A stretch of DNA of 64,000 nt from an uncultured Paracoccaceae bacterium (GTDB taxonomy: Bacteria > Pseudomonadota > Alphaproteobacteria > Rhodobacterales > Rhodobacteraceae): NCBI GenBank assembly GCA_947500005.1, contig CANMQJ010000001.1:186001-250000 (forward strand), read 5' to 3'. Below the pieces are notes generated by a model. The model was not told where the DNA came from. It did no database searches and was given only the letters and a program-made list of their open reading frames with translations. This document shows, piece after piece, positions 63,073 to 64,000 of the stretch (position 1 is its first letter; each line of letters starts with the position of its first letter). The translations under genes and the position numbers were made by a program.

Positions 63073-64000
63073 TCTGGGTCGCGGGCTTCGCCCTCATCCT
63101 GCTTATGTCCGGCCTCGCCATCGCCTATGTCATCGGCGGCGCGGCGGTGCTGGCCTATCTGCTCACCGACAACAGCCGTTATCTCGCCATCCTGCCGCAA
63201 CAGATCTTTTCCAAGATCGACGTCTTCGCGCTCATGGCCATGCCGCTTTTCATCCTGGCCGGAGAGCTGATGAACCGGGGCGGCATCACCAAGGTGCTCA
63301 TCACGCTGTCGATGTCCCTCGTGGGCCGCCTGCGCGGCGGGCTGGGCCATGTCAACGTGCTTACCTCGGTCTTCTTCGCGGGCATTTCCGGCTCGGCCGT
63401 GGCCGACTCGGCGGCGCTGTCGAACACGCTCGTTCCCGAAATGCGGGCGCGCGGCTACTCGCTTACCTATGCCAGCGCCATCACCGCGGCCTCGTCCATC
63501 ATCGGGCCGATCGTGCCGCCCTCGATCATCCTGATCTTCTACGGCGCGCTGATGCAGACCTCGGTCTCGGCGCTGTTTCTGGCGGGGATCGTGCCGGGGC
63601 TGGTGCTGGCCGCGGCGCTTCTGGTCGTCAATGCCATCGCGGCGGCGGTGGGCAATCATCCCCGGCTGGAACGCGAGGAGATGCCGCCCTTTTTCGCGAC
63701 CTTCGTCAACGCCCTGCCCGCGCTCTCGATCCCGCTCATCATCCTGGGCGGCATCGTCTTCGGCTGGATGACCCCGACCGAGGCCGCCGCCGTCGCGGTC
63801 GTCGCCGCCCTCGGGGCGGGCTGGTTCTATTCCGGCCTCGACCGCACCGCCCTGTGGGAAGCGGGCCGCCGCACCGTGATGCTCTCGGGCTCGATCTTCG
63901 TCATCATCTGCGCGGTCTCGGCCCTGGGCCATCTGGGCGCGCTCGAACGCATCCCCGAGGCGATCTCGGATCTCGTGGCCGAGCTTGGCCTCGGCCCCGT
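63069..64000 (+). CDS. dctM: TRAP transporter large permease subunit DctM, partial
   Basis: The frame continues beyond the right edge of the window; about 310 residues are seen. It is a highly hydrophobic membrane protein of the DctM/IT superfamily, the large subunit of sodium- or proton-driven TRAP importers. Family segments are MPLFILAGELMNRGGIT, VFFAGISGSAVADSAAL, ITAASSIIGPIVPPSIILI and FGWMTPTEAAAVAV. The GTG at 63069 begins the first helix. No dctQ or dctP is seen upstream, so they must be downstream or elsewhere. Substrate unknown. Confidence 0.92.
   Translation, partial: MIWVAGFALILLMSGLAIAYVIGGAAVLAYLLTDNSRYLAILPQQIFSKIDVFALMAMPLFILAGELMNRGGITKVLITLSMSLVGRLRGGLGHVNVLTSVFFAGISGSAVADSAALSNTLVPEMRARGYSLTYASAITAASSIIGPIVPPSIILIFYGALMQTSVSALFLAGIVPGLVLAAALLVVNAIAAAVGNHPRLEREEMPPFFATFVNALPALSIPLIILGGIVFGWMTPTEAAAVAVVAALGAGWFYSGLDRTALWEAGRRTVMLSGSIFVIICAVSALGHLGALERIPEAISDLVAELGLGP

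Overview
The window reads as one chromosomal segment of a high-GC alphaproteobacterium of the order Rhodobacterales, most likely a member of the Roseobacter group that makes bacteriochlorophyll a. The basis is a nearly complete purple-bacterial photosynthesis gene cluster of Rhodobacter type (ppsR and ppaA, spheroidene-pathway crtA, crtC, crtD and crtF, pufQBALMC, puhABCE, bciE-acsF), flanked by ordinary alphaproteobacterial housekeeping genes. No tRNA, rRNA, CRISPR array, insertion sequence or phage remnant was seen.

Layout. 1-4.0 kb: a one-carbon operon on the minus strand (fhs, a divergent folD paralogue, folD) with a terminator at its end. 4.0-14.4 kb: a plus-strand EF-hand protein, then minus-strand housekeeping genes: a MOSC-domain gene, ftsH, tilS and the whole tol-pal cluster (ybgC, tolQ, tolR, tolA, tolB, pal, ybgF). 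14.6-62.1 kb: the photosynthesis cluster. On the minus strand lie bchJ-bchE, idi-bchP-orf428-bchG, ppsR and ppaA. A long plus-strand superoperon follows from 23.4 to 39.2 kb: bchFNBHLM, lhaA, puhABC, bciE, acsF, puhE, hemA and a cytochrome c2 gene. Then come minus-strand dxs, pufCMLABQ, bchZYXC, crtF and crtE (transcribed from crtE towards dxs), divergent crtD-crtC, minus-strand tspO-crtB-crtI, and plus-strand crtA-bchI-bchD-bchO. 62.1-64 kb: a helix-hairpin-helix protein of unknown role and the start of a TRAP transporter large permease gene that runs off the window.

How it works together. HemA supplies 5-aminolevulinate, and Dxs, Idi and CrtE supply isoprenoids. BchIDH, BchM, BchE or AcsF/BciE, BchJ, BchNBL, BchXYZ, BchF, BchC, BchG and BchP build phytylated bacteriochlorophyll a. 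CrtB, CrtI, CrtC, CrtD, CrtF and CrtA build spheroidene and spheroidenone. LhaA, ORF428, PufQ and PuhBCE help assemble the LH1-reaction centre complex (PufABLM, PuhA), which is re-reduced through a PufC with only three haem motifs. PpsR is the redox- and light-responsive repressor and PpaA its probable B12-binding antirepressor. Exact TGT-N12-ACA PpsR operators stand before bchE, bchG, ppaA, bchF, bchC (two, 8 bp apart), crtE/crtD and crtI/crtA.

Points that stand out: an unannotated 51-codon gene wedged between bchX and bchY by overlaps on both sides; crtC without a usual start codon; crtA apparently starting at ATT; a FolD paralogue whose catalytic lysine is glutamine; a bchG operator where a ribosome binding site would be; and a 16-codon leader ORF overlapping the TRAP permease start.
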